From: Galeruca laticollis
Taxonomy: Eukaryota > Arthropoda > Insecta > Coleoptera > Chrysomelidae
Assembly (NCBI GenBank): GCA_963921935.1
Contig: OY998185.1
Location: forward strand, 63,193,717 to 63,257,716
DNA length: 64,000 nucleotides
Direction: 5' to 3'
The notes under the pieces were generated by a model. That model ran no database searches and was not told the origin of the DNA. It was given only the letters and a program-made list of their open reading frames with translations. This document shows, one piece after another, positions 1-10,831 of this stretch (within the stretch, counting starts at the first letter, position 1; each line of letters opens with the position of its first letter). Both the position numbers and the translations under genes were made by a program.

Positions 1-516
1 TAAAATAGGTATTTTTCGTTCGTAAAAGACGTGTTTAACTACGAACCTATTGATTCATAAAAATAGAAAAGGAAATATTTATCAGACTGAAACAAAATTT
101 GAACGTGAAGAGAAGAAAAGAAAGAAGCCTGATAACAGAAGATTGGATAGTGCATATGGACATTTAACCGGTTGTGGACAGAGTGATAAGGTCAGTAACC
201 ATTCAATAATACAATAGAATAAAAAACATTTTCATTATAATTGAGTACTCAAATTTTGACAGACATTTATTGAACTAATTATTAAAACATCAACTGTAAA
301 TAACAAAAAACGAAATTCAATTTATATGTACATTTTAGTAGGTATCAATATCGATTTATATTTTTCACATGCATTATAGAACAAGGAATAATTAGAATCT
401 TGTTTTATTGATTTATGAGAAATGAAACCTTCACACCCTGAGATATTATAGAGATATTATTCGATTGAGCTGGCAAAATTATTAAAGGTTAATTTTTAGA
501 TGTATAATATAACATT

Positions 517-569
<53 letters not shown>

Positions 570-1119
570 AAACACATATAGAACACTAGAAAGTGTACAT
601 TCTTGATTAAGAATATTTTGAATTTGGACATGAACATGTCAAAACCTAATTCAGAATATGGCATATATAAACCATAATCTGACTGAATACTGACAGTATT
701 TTAACACCACCTATGCATTCCCACATTTTGGCTTCTCACTCCTGAGACACCCTGTATAGATGTAAGAGCCGCAGATGAGTGCGGTAATCCTACAAGCACT
801 ATACACACTGTGTAATATGACATTTTTCTTGCTACTGGGAGAATAGTAAACAATTATAGATACTAATTAAAATCTACAACTAATTTAAGCAGTTGAACAT
901 TTGCCTTCACATACCAAGCTTTTCTTTGACGCACTAATACTTGAAGATTAACTCTATGTACAGTAAATAACTGTTCTCTTCATTAGGAAAAATGAAAAGG
1001 CTGTATTAAAAATTAATTCATTAAAAACAGTTAAAGAGCTAAAAAATATTTCTTTTTTGTTTAAAAAAGTGTTAAAAATATAAGCAACGCACTTAATCTG
1101 CTTTTACAAATAAAAATAT
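1..1119. other. AT-rich stretch, no gene recognised
   Basis: No coding frame, RNA gene or known transposon was recognised. The only clear structure is a (TA)n run at about 520-567. A short lysine/arginine-rich coding-like patch lies near 60-180, but it has stops in every frame and no family was recognised. Confidence 0.5.
520..567. repeat. (TA)n microsatellite
   Basis: About 48 bp of uninterrupted TA dinucleotide, visible directly. Confidence 0.97.
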
Positions 1120-1311
1120 TCAAAACGGATTCATGCGTTTTCCTGTATAACAGTTGTATACCACTGTTTTTATAGACGTTAATTTTCGACCTTTCAATAT
1201 ATCGGGATATTGAGCTACGAATTTATCCACTTTAGCTTCTTTAGGTGCTTTCTTCCTTTTAATATGATTATCAAAATATGTTGCAATAATTTTTTTTGTT
1301 CTAGAGACCAA
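1120..1311 (-). pseudogene. 63-codon coding-like fragment, possible last exon of a transposon or zinc-finger type protein
   Basis: The frame has no ATG at its 5' edge (it opens on TTG). A CTCTAG acceptor-like sequence sits just inside, so it may be a terminal exon rather than a complete gene. The peptide is basic and helical, with spaced K-K-A-P, L-K-G-R and V-V-Y-N motifs. From memory this recalls a short C-terminal module common at the ends of uncharacterised arthropod transposon and zinc-finger proteins, but the match is weak. It ends with a TAG stop at 1120-1122. The flanking foldback repeat suggests a repeat context rather than a host gene. Confidence 0.3.
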
Positions 1312-1371
1312 GATTGTTTAGGAATTTTAACCCTTGGTTCACTAGTGTTTATAGTTGATTAATCATTAAAA

Positions 1372-2330
1372 GTATTTATTTAAACATATTAAATATGAAT
1401 ATTAAAGAATAAAAAAATTAATGTAGCATTGGGATACATAAATAAATAATAATCCGTTGTCAAAAAATTTTTATCCCAATTTTTTCATAATTGTTAATTA
1501 AATAATTTTTCGAAATTTAATGTTGAGATAAAAACCACGATAACTATTGAACAAAAGCCTTAAGATTTTTTTCACTTCGTGGAGTTATTGGTATTAGATT
1601 AACAAATAGATCACCGTAAAAAAATTTGAAAATTTTGTTTTTTCGCTTTTTTATTAACAATTGAAAATTAAAAATTAAAAAAAAGTTTATAAAAATTTTT
1701 TTTTGTTGATATCTTGAATGTTTTGATTTCTGATGGTTAAAAGCTACATAAAAATAATTTTTTAAAATTTTTTACTACCATTATTTAAGAAATTGTTATA
1801 AACAAATACATTGTTTATGAGCAAATAAAAAATTTTTTTTTGTAATCTATTTATTAATACAAATTATGATTTTTAGAGAAAAAACGGTTCCTTAAAAAAT
1901 TTTTTTTGTTGCTAAAAAATGCGTTTGTTAATTAATTAATTAATTAATTAATAATTTGTTAGTTTTTTTAGTCTAAATTTTAAAATTAAGTAACCGTGTT
2001 TTCTCTAAAAATCATAATTTTTTTTAATTTTTAATTTTCAATTGTTAATAAAAAAGCGAAAAAACAAAATTTTGAAATTTTTTTACGGTGATCTATTTGT
2101 TAGTCTAATACCAATAACTCCACGAAGTGAAAAAAAGGCTTTTGTTCAATAGTTATCGTGGTTTTAATCTCAACATTAAATTTGGAAAAATTATTTAATT
2201 AACAAATCCATAATTTATGAAAAAATTGGGATACAAATTTTTTGACCACGGATTATTGTTTATTTATGTATCCCAATGCAACATCAATTTTTTTATTCCT
2301 TAATATTCATATTTAATATGTTTAAATAAT
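1372..2330. repeat. Foldback element with ~310-bp inverted arms
   Basis: The left arm (about 1372-1690) and right arm (about 2016-2330) are near-perfect reverse complements. The box CATTGGGATACAT near 1432 reappears inverted near 2270, and ACGATAACTATTGAACAA near 1540 reappears inverted near 2140. The loop holds a further inverted pair (about 1861-1895 and 1986-2020), so most of the element can fold on itself. There is no coding frame. The structure fits a non-autonomous foldback or MITE-like DNA element. No target duplication could be assigned in the AT-rich flanks. Confidence 0.8.
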
Positions 2331-2641
2331 TTTTTTTGTTGCTACGTCAGAATGACGCAACGCGCGCGGAAGCCCGATCTCCCGTTTTTCGCTCATTTTT
2401 TAAGGCTTTGTAAAAATTATAAATATTGGAGGTACAGTTTCGGGAGTCGGGACTTTTTTTTAGCAAATTTGCTGATCGTTTTAGAACTTTTTTCAAATTT
2501 GAAAAATTTTCATTATTTTTCAAGATATTCGAAAAAAACCAAACCCCTACTTTTTTTTTCACTTAATTGTTTATAACTTTCGCAATTTTTTTCGGCCCCT
2601 TTTGGAACTTTGGTACATGTTGACTAGACTACAGTACAACC

Positions 2642-2809
2642 TGGGGATATCGTGACATGAATGAGGATGGAGAATTCGTGGAGAGGTGAGCCGAAGAAAA
2701 TGGCATGACCCTCATCCATGATCAGAAACAGCCCGCTTTCTTTAATAGTGGTAGATAGAAGGAAGGCTACAACCCGGACCTCATCTTCACCAACAAGTCT
2801 GGAACCTGC
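2642..2809 (+). pseudogene. Non-LTR retrotransposon endonuclease fragment
   Basis: One frame reads as 56 codons of an exonuclease-endonuclease-phosphatase (LINE) C-terminal region, including G-Y-R-D-M-N-E, A-E-E-N-G-M-T-L and Y-N-P-D-L-I-F-T. Two stops fall where Trp would be expected in the family (TGG to TGA or TAG). No flanking ORF remains. This is a dead, short LINE fragment; the exact clade cannot be told. Confidence 0.75.
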
Positions 2810-3284
2810 AATAATTATAATAAAATTTGTCTAATTATTACTTGACTTTACAGCTATTATAACAGTATTTACATTCTTCGTGTTCAAATATAGTAGTATA
2901 GTGATCGATAAATACGATATGCTATGCTACAGCGCTATCTGGTGAGAAGTTACAACAAAAAGGATAGCAAATATAATGTGTGGGTCGCCTAACGTGAAAG
3001 TTCTTACTGTGATGCTCTTAAAGAGATGTCATAGAACTTCTTTAAAAATTGATATTTTAAGGAAAGCTTTCAACATAAATGATTTCACATAAGGCATTAT
3101 TTTCGAAAGTTTATGCAATAAAAACTTTTGTTTGAAGAATAAAGTTGAGTAAATTAAAAAAAATTTCGACATGAACTAGAGGTCAAATTCACGAAAAAAG
3201 TGAATAGTCTACCAGCTAAAAATTTTACACCTAGTAAAGTAGATCATACACGTTAAACTCTTTAATAAATCATAAAAATTTACA
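2810..3284. other. No gene recognised
   Basis: AT-rich sequence with stops in all frames. It may include the 5' untranslated part of the LINE ORF1 relic that follows, but nothing specific is visible. Confidence 0.5.
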
Positions 3285-3873
3285 ATGAATGAAGCGACAA
3301 TTAAAAAGTTAATATTAAAAAATATTAGATGAATTAAACAATGTAAAGAAAAAATTAAAACGAGCACAAGATGCTACTGAAACAAATTTATTAATGAAAA
3401 TTGATGATCACAACAAAAGATTGAAAATCTTAGAAAAAGAGAACGAATACATCAAAGATTAGAGCAAATTGAGAAAGATGAAAGAGCGAACAATATTGTG
3501 ATTTCTGGCATCCGAGAGGATAACCATCCTATCGAAGTAGGAGATATATGCAAGAACCTGAACAAAAATCTAGAAACAAACCTCAAAGAACAAGATATAA
3601 ACAACTTTTACTCTCTGGGAAAGTCGGATACTGCTCTAGTGAAAGTAGAATTCACTTCTTTTTAACAAAAAAGGGGCGGATATAAACATCAAAAAATTAA
3701 AAGGTACTGGATTAGCTATTTCTCACGATTTGAGTAAGAAGGAAAGGGAAGAGTACAATATTCTTAAACAATATCTAATCCGTTTCCGTAAATCAAGAGA
3801 TCCTTCAAAGTGCTACATACGGGGAAATAAATTAATATTGGACGGTATTTCCTATACTCTTGAGCACAAATAG
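3285..3873 (+). pseudogene. Degenerate LINE ORF1-like coiled-coil protein
   Basis: Three frames must be followed to read one protein. After a Met start at 3285 comes a Lys/Glu-rich heptad stretch (coiled coil), then a block N-I-V-I-S-G-I-R-E that is characteristic of ORF1 proteins of several arthropod LINEs. A basic C-terminal segment follows, ending in a TAG at 3871. Frame breaks lie near 3330, 3465 and 3665. The family normally packages element RNA. There is no adjacent endonuclease/RT, so this is a truncated copy. Confidence 0.6.
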
Positions 3874-4626
3874 TGAACCATCCACTCCTACAGCAGCAAC
3901 AAGTTTACCAACCCAAACAACTGTAAGTAATAAAAAATAGATTTCGAAAAATAAACCTTGCTCTGGTTCTCAGGAAAGAAGAATTTTAGTTGAACCTCTA
4001 TAAACGAAATTATGATTATATTCTCTTTAAAACTGTAGAATTAGACTCTGTTAGTCAATATAACATGTTAAAAAATATAAGCAATAATAAATTCACCGTT
4101 TTAGAACAGAATATAAGAAGAAAAAATTATCCACGCTGAAGCCAGAAATTTAATTCTGAAGTCTTGATAAAGACATTTTTCGAGGAATGTTGCCCACAAC
4201 TTTCATGTGTAAGATATTCATAATAAGTTATTATTTATTTTTTCTATGAAAATAATTTGTTTTTGATGAGTTGAAATTATTTTGTTTATATTAAACATCT
4301 CTCCCAATCTATAAAATGACTATGTAACAAGGTATATTTATAACACTTTACTTTCAATGTCATTGTTGCTGTTCCAAGACACAAAATAATAAACTCGAGC
4401 TGTTATTAAAATCGAAGAAGGTTGTCGTTTTTAATATACCGTTATACAAGGTATACGAGAGATATTTGTCGGAAGATATCTTTCGATCTTTTGATAGCAA
4501 GAACACGTTGTTGTATGTATATCTCTTACAGTTGGGTTGTACAGATAACGCAAACGTGAATGTATTGATACTTTTTTTTAATTTCTTTGTAAACAAATTT
4601 ATTGCAATAAATACTATTGTAAATAT
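3874..4626. other. No gene recognised
   Basis: The first 80 bases may continue the ORF1 relic. The rest is AT-rich without a supported gene. A 123-codon minus-strand frame at 4360-4731 overlaps the palindrome that follows and has no family features. Confidence 0.45.
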
Positions 4627-4835
4627 TAGTGTTTTTAAATGAAACTCACGGTCTCTAGTTAATTCCACAATATAATAAAAGTTATTGAAAATTCTAAAAA
4701 ATTGACAATTGTTTCGATAAATCAATATCATCGATTTATTGAAACAATTGTCAATTTTTTAGAATTTTCAATAACTTGTATTATATTGTGGAATTAACTA
4801 GAGACCGCGAGTTTCATTTAAAAACACTAATATGA
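4627..4835. repeat. Palindrome made of two head-to-head PLE ends
   Basis: The two halves meet near 4731 and are close to perfect reverse complements. Each contains the GAATTAACTAGA and GTGAGTTTCATTT-like boxes that also mark the PLE ends at 45.9, 47.1 and 49.9 kb. The left half keeps part of the hammerhead-like core read on the minus strand (TTATCGAAACAATTGTC); the CUGACGA box is lost at the junction. This is a footprint of a Penelope-like element whose coding part is absent. Confidence 0.75.
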
Positions 4836-5984
4836 GCATATTCCACGAAGTAAGGGTCGAGACAGTCAATTTCACTATTGTAAATATCTACAAATAGAAA
4901 GTGCGATTCAAATCTTGAGCAAATGCCAAATGGTATAAATTCAATATTATTATTATGGATTTTTATAGAAAGAACATTTCTAATTCTCGATTTAAATTTA
5001 ACCTCCTTCAGATGACATTTGTAATCCTTAAACCTTCAAATTGGAAGTAAAGCAAATGTCAAACGCATCGTTCTCAGTTTAATTAAATAAATTATCACAA
5101 TACCACAATACAAACCGGAAATACAAGTAATGAGACAGCTCTGCACATAGCATTTGTCATTATCAACAAAAGTTGTAGAGGGAGTAAAATTAAAAATTGT
5201 TTAGTGCCATTACGTCTGGCATTTGAGTTATAGTACGACCAGAAATCTAAGAAGGTCATAAATCACCAACCACTAGAGTTAGCATGCAGTCGATTCTATG
5301 CAATTTCTTCAATTTCCCTCTTGACTGACCTCCTTCAGGTTATCCTTAACTTTCATCTCCTTGGATTATAATCCAAGGCTTGACGAATGATGTTGTTCAC
5401 CGGCCTTTTCAGAGTGTGACCTTTAGTTTATGTCATCACCAATAGGATATTCATTTGCTATTGGCGTTAAATCTTTGTTTAGCGTTTGCTGCAGATGAAA
5501 TTTTATTTGGAAGGCCTTTTCATTGTTTCAATAAAACTGCTATGGTTTTAATTTTTATTGCAGAAATTAACAAGAAAAGTTTCATCAGTGTAGGAAATAC
5601 CATTTTGTAATGATAATGTAATGAAATTAAAAAAAGCCATTATCAAAACAGCTGATGTTCAAAATAAAAGCCTGCATCCTTGACGTGAATGGAAATGTCT
5701 TTTAAAGTAACCATGGTCATTTCTGCCTCCAAAACAAAAAGTTTCACGTCTAAAATTCCTCCTGCAACGTTAAAAATTGTTCTAACTGCGAGAAATAGCC
5801 AGATATTTCAGTTATTAATTGTTGGTACGCATGAATTCCGGTAGAAGTTGGCTAGAACGCTAGAATATTGAAAGTGGGTCAGTTTCCATATAAAATATCG
5901 ACAGGTTTGTAGAAAATGCAATGGGTAGTAATTTTGTTAGGCTTTATTTGGTTTTGTTTGGTGGATGGCCAGTAATTTATACCA
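4836..5984. other. No gene recognised
   Basis: About 1.15 kb with no coding frame of note and no recognised repeat, apart from the last PLE terminal bases up to about 4875. Confidence 0.5.
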
Positions 5985-6165
5985 TATGCGATAAAAGTAT
6001 TGGTGTACCCCAAAACAAGTTGGAATTTTGTTTTTCGGTGAGAAAAACACGAAAAAGAGTTTTTAGAAAAAATATCCTGTTTGTTTGTAGCCGTCTTTGT
6101 CGTAAGCTACTTTTTGTAACATGTCTTGTTAGCACGATACAACCTCCGGAGTGAATAACTGTGAA
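5985..6165 (+). mobile_element. Degenerate TR-element fragment
   Basis: It has the landmark order of the TR elements elsewhere in the window: ATGCGA-AAAAGTATTGG, then CACGAAAAA, then a diverged GTC-rich run, then CATGTCTTGTTAGCACGATA and CTCCGGAGTG. Only the beginning of one ~174-bp monomer remains before the sequence jumps to unrelated DNA near 6155. It is an old internally deleted copy. Confidence 0.8.
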
Positions 6166-6240
6166 AAAGTTAGGTTGATTCTTTAGACCTTTTATTTTAT
6201 TCTGTGTTTTCACGTTAAACTGTCAAACCAAAAGGTTTCT

Positions 6241-6456
6241 AGAAAAATCCAAGGGAAAACTGCTCTAGATAGAGAACGAAGTGAGAATGTAAGACGAACG
6301 TGTAAAATGGATAATATTAATGACTGGGTTGTAAATAGAAAGAGAGACTGGAAAGAACACATTAGGATAACATGTGATGTATCATCAGTACGAAGAAGAA
6401 GTACGATAAGGTCACGGAAAAGATGGAGCGATAACCTTACCGTTAATAAAAACTAG
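6241..6456 (+). pseudogene. C-terminal tail of a non-LTR retrotransposon reverse transcriptase
   Basis: An open 71-codon frame ends at TAG 6454. It reads G-K-T-x-x-D-R, D-W-V-V-N-R-K-R-D-W-x-x-H-I and, near the end, R-K-R-W-S-D-N-L. This pattern is familiar from the last ~70 residues of a common arthropod LINE group. The frame is open, but the RT core is missing. Confidence 0.65.
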
Positions 6457-7186
6457 ACAAGTTATGAAGAATAATCAAGCATTACGTACTGTAAATAATT
6501 AAAAAAAAAGAAAAAGAAACAAAGGAAAAAGAAGTACACTGACCTTATCCCGAACGAATAGAAAATATGTGTATTGTCCGTTATATTAAATAAATTTCAA
6601 CAACAAAAAAAACTACTGTTAGAAGATCAAATAACAAAATAGTTTCTGTTTATAACACACATCAGTAGCTGCATTCTATATTTTACATATATCTTCAAAA
6701 GTCGTAAATAAACTTTTTTTCCTTTAAATTCCTTTCTATCTATTATAATAGCCCGAAACCATAACAACACACACACACACAATTCCACCATTTCAAAGAG
6801 CAAGTAGTTTGTATTGTTTGGTATGAACCTGAATTTATGCATTTCAAGGATATCTTTCAACAGGTATATGGCCCCCTGATGAGAGCCAGGATTTTGACCC
6901 ATGAAGGTGGCACAAGACGGTTTCATTTTCGTTTATGTAACAGCATATGTACAATGAACTGAGAAGAAAAAAATTAATTAGATATTACGCATGTAGGGAA
7001 TAGTTGACTGACAAAAAAAGAAATTTGTTAGTTTAATAAGCTTATAATTGTATTCTTTCTTAGAAGTAACGTATGATCTTCAATTAATAATAGAATAATG
7101 CAGTAAAATTGACATTATATATTCGAGCTACTCACTAGATTTTTTCTACGACTAGTAATTAAAGGAGCACACAAAAAACTTTGGTC
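6457..7186. other. No gene recognised
   Basis: It contains a short (AC)n run near 6764-6781. The frame at 6627-6926 on the minus strand lacks any family feature. Confidence 0.5.
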
Positions 7187-7500
7187 ATCGGTATGTTTCA
7201 AAGTTGATGAATACATTTATGGAAACCGATTCGGTGGAAAAAATATGACACGAACTTCGGCGAACGATCGGGAATGTAGTAGTCGAGGTGGCAGTTTTGG
7301 GTTACTTACAGATGAAAAATATCCAGTTGATACGGAACGTAGTTCAGGCTTCTGATGCACTGCGAAGTGTTGAACAAAATAAATTTCATCCATTTGAAAG
7401 AGGATTGGTACAAGAATTAAACAAAGATTATCACGACCGCTGGCTTGAATTCTGCGATATTTTTACAGAACTAATGCAGAATAATGGCAATCTGCTATAG
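7187..7500 (+). pseudogene. Mariner-like transposase fragment (linker region)
   Basis: The segment N-K-F-H-P-F, then Q-E-L-N-x-D, then D-R-W-L-E-F-C aligns by eye with the same region of the transposase at 16744-17559 (N-K-F-H-P-Y, Q-E-L-S-E-D-D-F-D-R-R-I-E-F-C). In this family that region links the DNA-binding part to the DDE core. The catalytic domain is absent here; the frame stops at TAG 7498. Confidence 0.65.
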
Positions 7501-7689
7501 TCAACTTCTAGACAGCTGAAGTTGAAAAAGTGCAATTTTAACTAAAATGTTTTATATTTCCACAAGGGATGTTAAGAGCATTGTCTCATAAGGGTTTAAA
7601 CTTTGACATAAATTATGATTTTAATATAAAAAGTTACCAGTATAAGTAGAGCTACTTGTTACAAAACCAAATCAGAATTAGAAGATGAA

Positions 7690-8526
7690 CTGTCGTAACC
7701 AATAATTACAATGAGTGGCTCGATCATTTCATCAGTAATATTGGCCAGCTTCCACATTTTCTCTTCTTCTTTGATCGTGTCACTTACCGCCTATTCCCAG
7801 TTTTAAGGCTTCACATTATTTACAGCCTCCAAAAACAACTGTTTAACATCACACATTTTATATGAATTATTTTTCTTGAAACTCCTCCCATTATATGTGC
7901 CCATACCAGTTCAATCGGGTTTAGTTCGCAATGATATGGTGGTGATCTAACCACCGTCACCCGACGATTTCATCAATATCATATTTTTTTAATTTCTCTT
8001 TATGAAGGAACACAAAGAATACAGTTCTTTTCTCACAGAACCGGGATGCAATTTAGCGAATTCCGTGAATCTTTTTTTCTAAAAGATTCGAGTGATAACT
8101 TGCATTATCCATTACTATTATACAGTTCTGAGGTAGAAGATAAATCATTTGTCCAAACCATTCTTTAAAGACATCAGCACTCATGTCCTCATGTTAGTCA
8201 CCGGCACGAATAGATTCAAAAGTTAATTAACCACCTTTAACAAAACTTTTTGAACTGCCGATGTGTACTATTATCACTCTGCGTCTCTTTCCAGATAGTG
8301 GATTTTAGCCAGTAGATAAATTATTTAAGAAAGCGTGCCTTCGACTTCTAACAGTTTCGTCTTGCCAAAATTTACTTGGTTGATCCATGTTTCATCTAAG
8401 TAATATATATTTCTTATTTGGGTGCTCATTCCTCTCATAGTACTTAAGTAATTTCTTCTTTATACTACAATATCGCTTCTTTCTATTAAAATGGACTTTC
8501 TGGAATCCTTTTTCCTGCAAAAACCT
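7690..8526 (-). pseudogene. Degenerate IS630/mariner-type DDE transposase
   Basis: Read on the minus strand from about 8526 downward. It shows an N-terminal helical region, Y-Y-L-D-E-T-W-I-N-Q (first catalytic Asp), G-K-R-R-R-V-I-I-V-H-I-G, D-V-F-K-E-W-F, then I-V-M-D-N-A-S-Y-H-S (second catalytic Asp). Many stops and several frameshifts make it inactive. The first catalytic block resembles that of the transposase at 12070-12876 (Y-M-D-E-T-Y-I-N), so both may belong to one family. Its upstream edge abuts the truncated LTR at about 8527. Confidence 0.75.
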
Positions 8527-8693
8527 ACAGATTGCGGAAGTTTCTAATAGACGACGCGCTCACTTTCAGTTAAGTTCAATTGTAGACTCGATTTTATACT
8601 AAAATATATATTTTTGTTATTGTTATAATATTATCTTAAATTTGTAAAGATAAAGTTTTTAAAAAGTTACTTCGAGATGTCCGAGTTAAAATT
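8527..8693 (+). repeat. 5' LTR (5'-truncated) of a gypsy/errantivirus-like element
   Basis: It matches the 3' LTR at 10669-10831 from the shared box GATTGCGGAAG through GTAGACTCGATTTTATACT to TTCGAGAT-TCCGA-TT-AAATT. The first ~105 bp present in the 3' LTR are missing here, so the upstream end was lost at the junction with the transposase relic. The LTR ends in AAATT immediately before a primer-binding site. Confidence 0.8.
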
Positions 8694-8709
8694 GGCGCAG
8701 TCAGTAGGA
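8693..8709 (+). promoter_or_regulatory. tRNA primer-binding site
   Basis: TGGCGCAGTCAGTAGGA directly follows the LTR. TGGCGCAGTC is the primer-binding start seen in insect gypsy-group elements that use a tRNA-Ser-like primer (family knowledge). This fixes element orientation as plus. Confidence 0.75.
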
Positions 8710-8933
8710 TATCTGAGTTATCGCGTATCGAACGTGGTGATTTCGTTTTAACGATTAGCTGGATACCGAAAATAGTTTATTCGTTGTGAAGTGTTGAAGA
8801 GGACCGTTTACCAGTGACCCGTCTGAAACCCTTCGTCACCAGAACATCGAGAATTGTAACTTACATTGTCCATTTCTGCAAGGAGACATAAATCGCAAAT
8901 CCAGGGTTCTTGCTTATAGCTGTTAGAAAGGAT

Positions 8934-10460
8934 ATGTTTGAAGTAACTGTGTTATTTCTACTCCCGGGGATCCTCGGACTTCAGGATAAAATTCTACTTC
9001 AAAAAATATAAAACAATCCCGGCCTTGTTCCAGTTAAATTAGGAACCGCCAAAATCGAACAATACACACATACACTTATTCACTATTACGATATGAATCC
9101 AATCATTACAGAAATCTACAAATTATGATTGAAATCTCATAATATAACCAGGCTAATACTCACAAATCAAAGTATCTAAAAATCTTACAATTCACTGAAG
9201 ACAAAGTTGAATCCAAAATGAAAAACATTCTTCCACATCATATTATTCGTAAACGACGATTAATCGATGATTTGGGCTCAATATTCAAATCAATTTCATT
9301 AATTTAGGGGCTTATGATGGTCAACGCTTCGGAAAATTGATTCAAATCAAAAGAAAATAGTGTCAAATATTGGAAAACAATATTCGCTATCTCTGAATGT
9401 CATAGATCAATTCAATAAAACAATTCAAAAAATTAATTATAATGAACAATTAATTGCTTCGAAATTAAACTAAACTAGTTTGATAGTTGACAGCCACACA
9501 TATAAAAGATAGAAGATGTTCCCAATCAAATAATAAATATGTACGAAATAATTAATTCAATTCTACAAGACATCGAGAATTCTATTACTTTTCAAAATTA
9601 GAAATTACGCACCCTAGCATTATTTCAATAAATGAACTATATACATTGAACTTAAAAAATTAAACAAACAAACCGAATCGAGACAACTACCATTTCCAAT
9701 GAATGTCAATAACACTGAACCTTATGAAAAACTCATTAAAATCGATAGCTACATACTAAATAATAAAATCACATATATTCGTCATATTCCAATCACGTTT
9801 CCTTTTGATTTTGAATTATATCATTTTTATCCGGTTCCAATATATTCTGAGAATCAGTTCAAGACAATTATTCCAAAAAATAAATTCTTGATAAAAAACC
9901 AAATGTATTTTACATCTATGAGTAACTCTTGCAAAGAAATTCTTCCTCAATGGTATATTTGCGACAAACAAAAACTAAAAGAAATCGAAGATAGTCCCTG
10001 TGAAATTCAACTCCTCGAGGCCAGAAACATCTACAAATGCCGCCAGACTCAAGTCAATTTGACCCGACCACTGCTAAATCAGCTTCCATACGAATCAATC
10101 ATAAAATTCAAATGCTCCAGATGAGAAGAAATCCGAAAATTAATGGACACATTCCTCATCGAAATCCCCACTGGTTGCCAATTCACCACCGATCAACTGA
10201 CTATAATTAATGAACAGCAATACACGAACTCGAAGCAGCCGATTCTGTTCCTCGATATACACGCTGCCATTGAGACGTCCTCAAAGGTTAATATTAGCAT
10301 CGATTTAAAAGACCTCCAATTAGACGAACTTCAAGACATCCGCAGCCAAGTGATCGAAAATCAGCCCAATCTTCATTTTGAGAGTCCTATCTACATCCCC
10401 AGTGCCTGGACGATCCTCATTTATGCACTTATGATTATTACAAACTGCTACTTAATCTAA
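8934..10460 (+). pseudogene. env: Errantivirus-type env (baculovirus F-like fusion glycoprotein), broken
   Basis: This is the only coding part left between the two LTRs; gag and pol are gone. An ATG at 8934 follows a CTGTTAG acceptor-like site and opens a hydrophobic signal-peptide-like stretch. A basic furin-type cleavage motif R-K-R-R lies at 9248-9259, followed by a residue pattern typical of the downstream subunit in this family. Two long open parts follow, 9699-10124 and 10143-10460, with a stop between them, and the second ends in a hydrophobic anchor. The total span (~509 codons) equals the usual env length. Stops and frameshifts upstream of 9699 make it non-functional. The family mediates membrane fusion in insect endogenous retroviruses. 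Confidence 0.8.
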
Positions 10461-10563
10461 AAGAAGCTCACCAACAGATTTTGGACTTCAACACCCCCCA
10501 TATGGACCACCACGATGTTCGCCTTACTCTTTAACCCTCGGAAGCCGAGTCTATGGAGGGAGG

Positions 10564-10831
10564 AATTATGTCGTCATCTTACATGGTTTCCCATAAGAAG
10601 ATGCTGACGCTACGTACCCTACAGTCCAGAGCATAGGTTTCCCGAATCCACCTTTTGTGGGAATTCAGCAAGATTGCGGAAGTATCGGGCGACGGGCTCA
10701 ATTTCAGTTCAGTTCAGTTGTAGACTCGATTTTATACTTAAAACATATATTTTTGTAATTGTTATAATATAATAAATTTGTAAAAAAATAAGGTTTTTAA
10801 AAAGTTACTTCGAGATATCCGAATTGAAATT
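10564..10831 (+). repeat. 3' LTR of the errantivirus-like element
   Basis: A purine tract (GGAGGGAGGAA, ending about 10564) precedes the LTR as a polypurine primer site. The LTR ends in GAAATT at 10831. About 160 bp are shared with the 5' LTR, with several substitutions and small indels, so the insertion is not recent. No target duplication can be tested because the 5' LTR is truncated. Confidence 0.75.

Noticed and set aside
2347..2576. Overlapping 71- and 74-codon frames on both strands
   Set aside because: Low-complexity AT-rich sequence with no family feature in either frame.
6876..6900. CTGATGAG as another hammerhead core
   Set aside because: No GAAA partner follows at a suitable distance and no stem III/cleavage site can be drawn.
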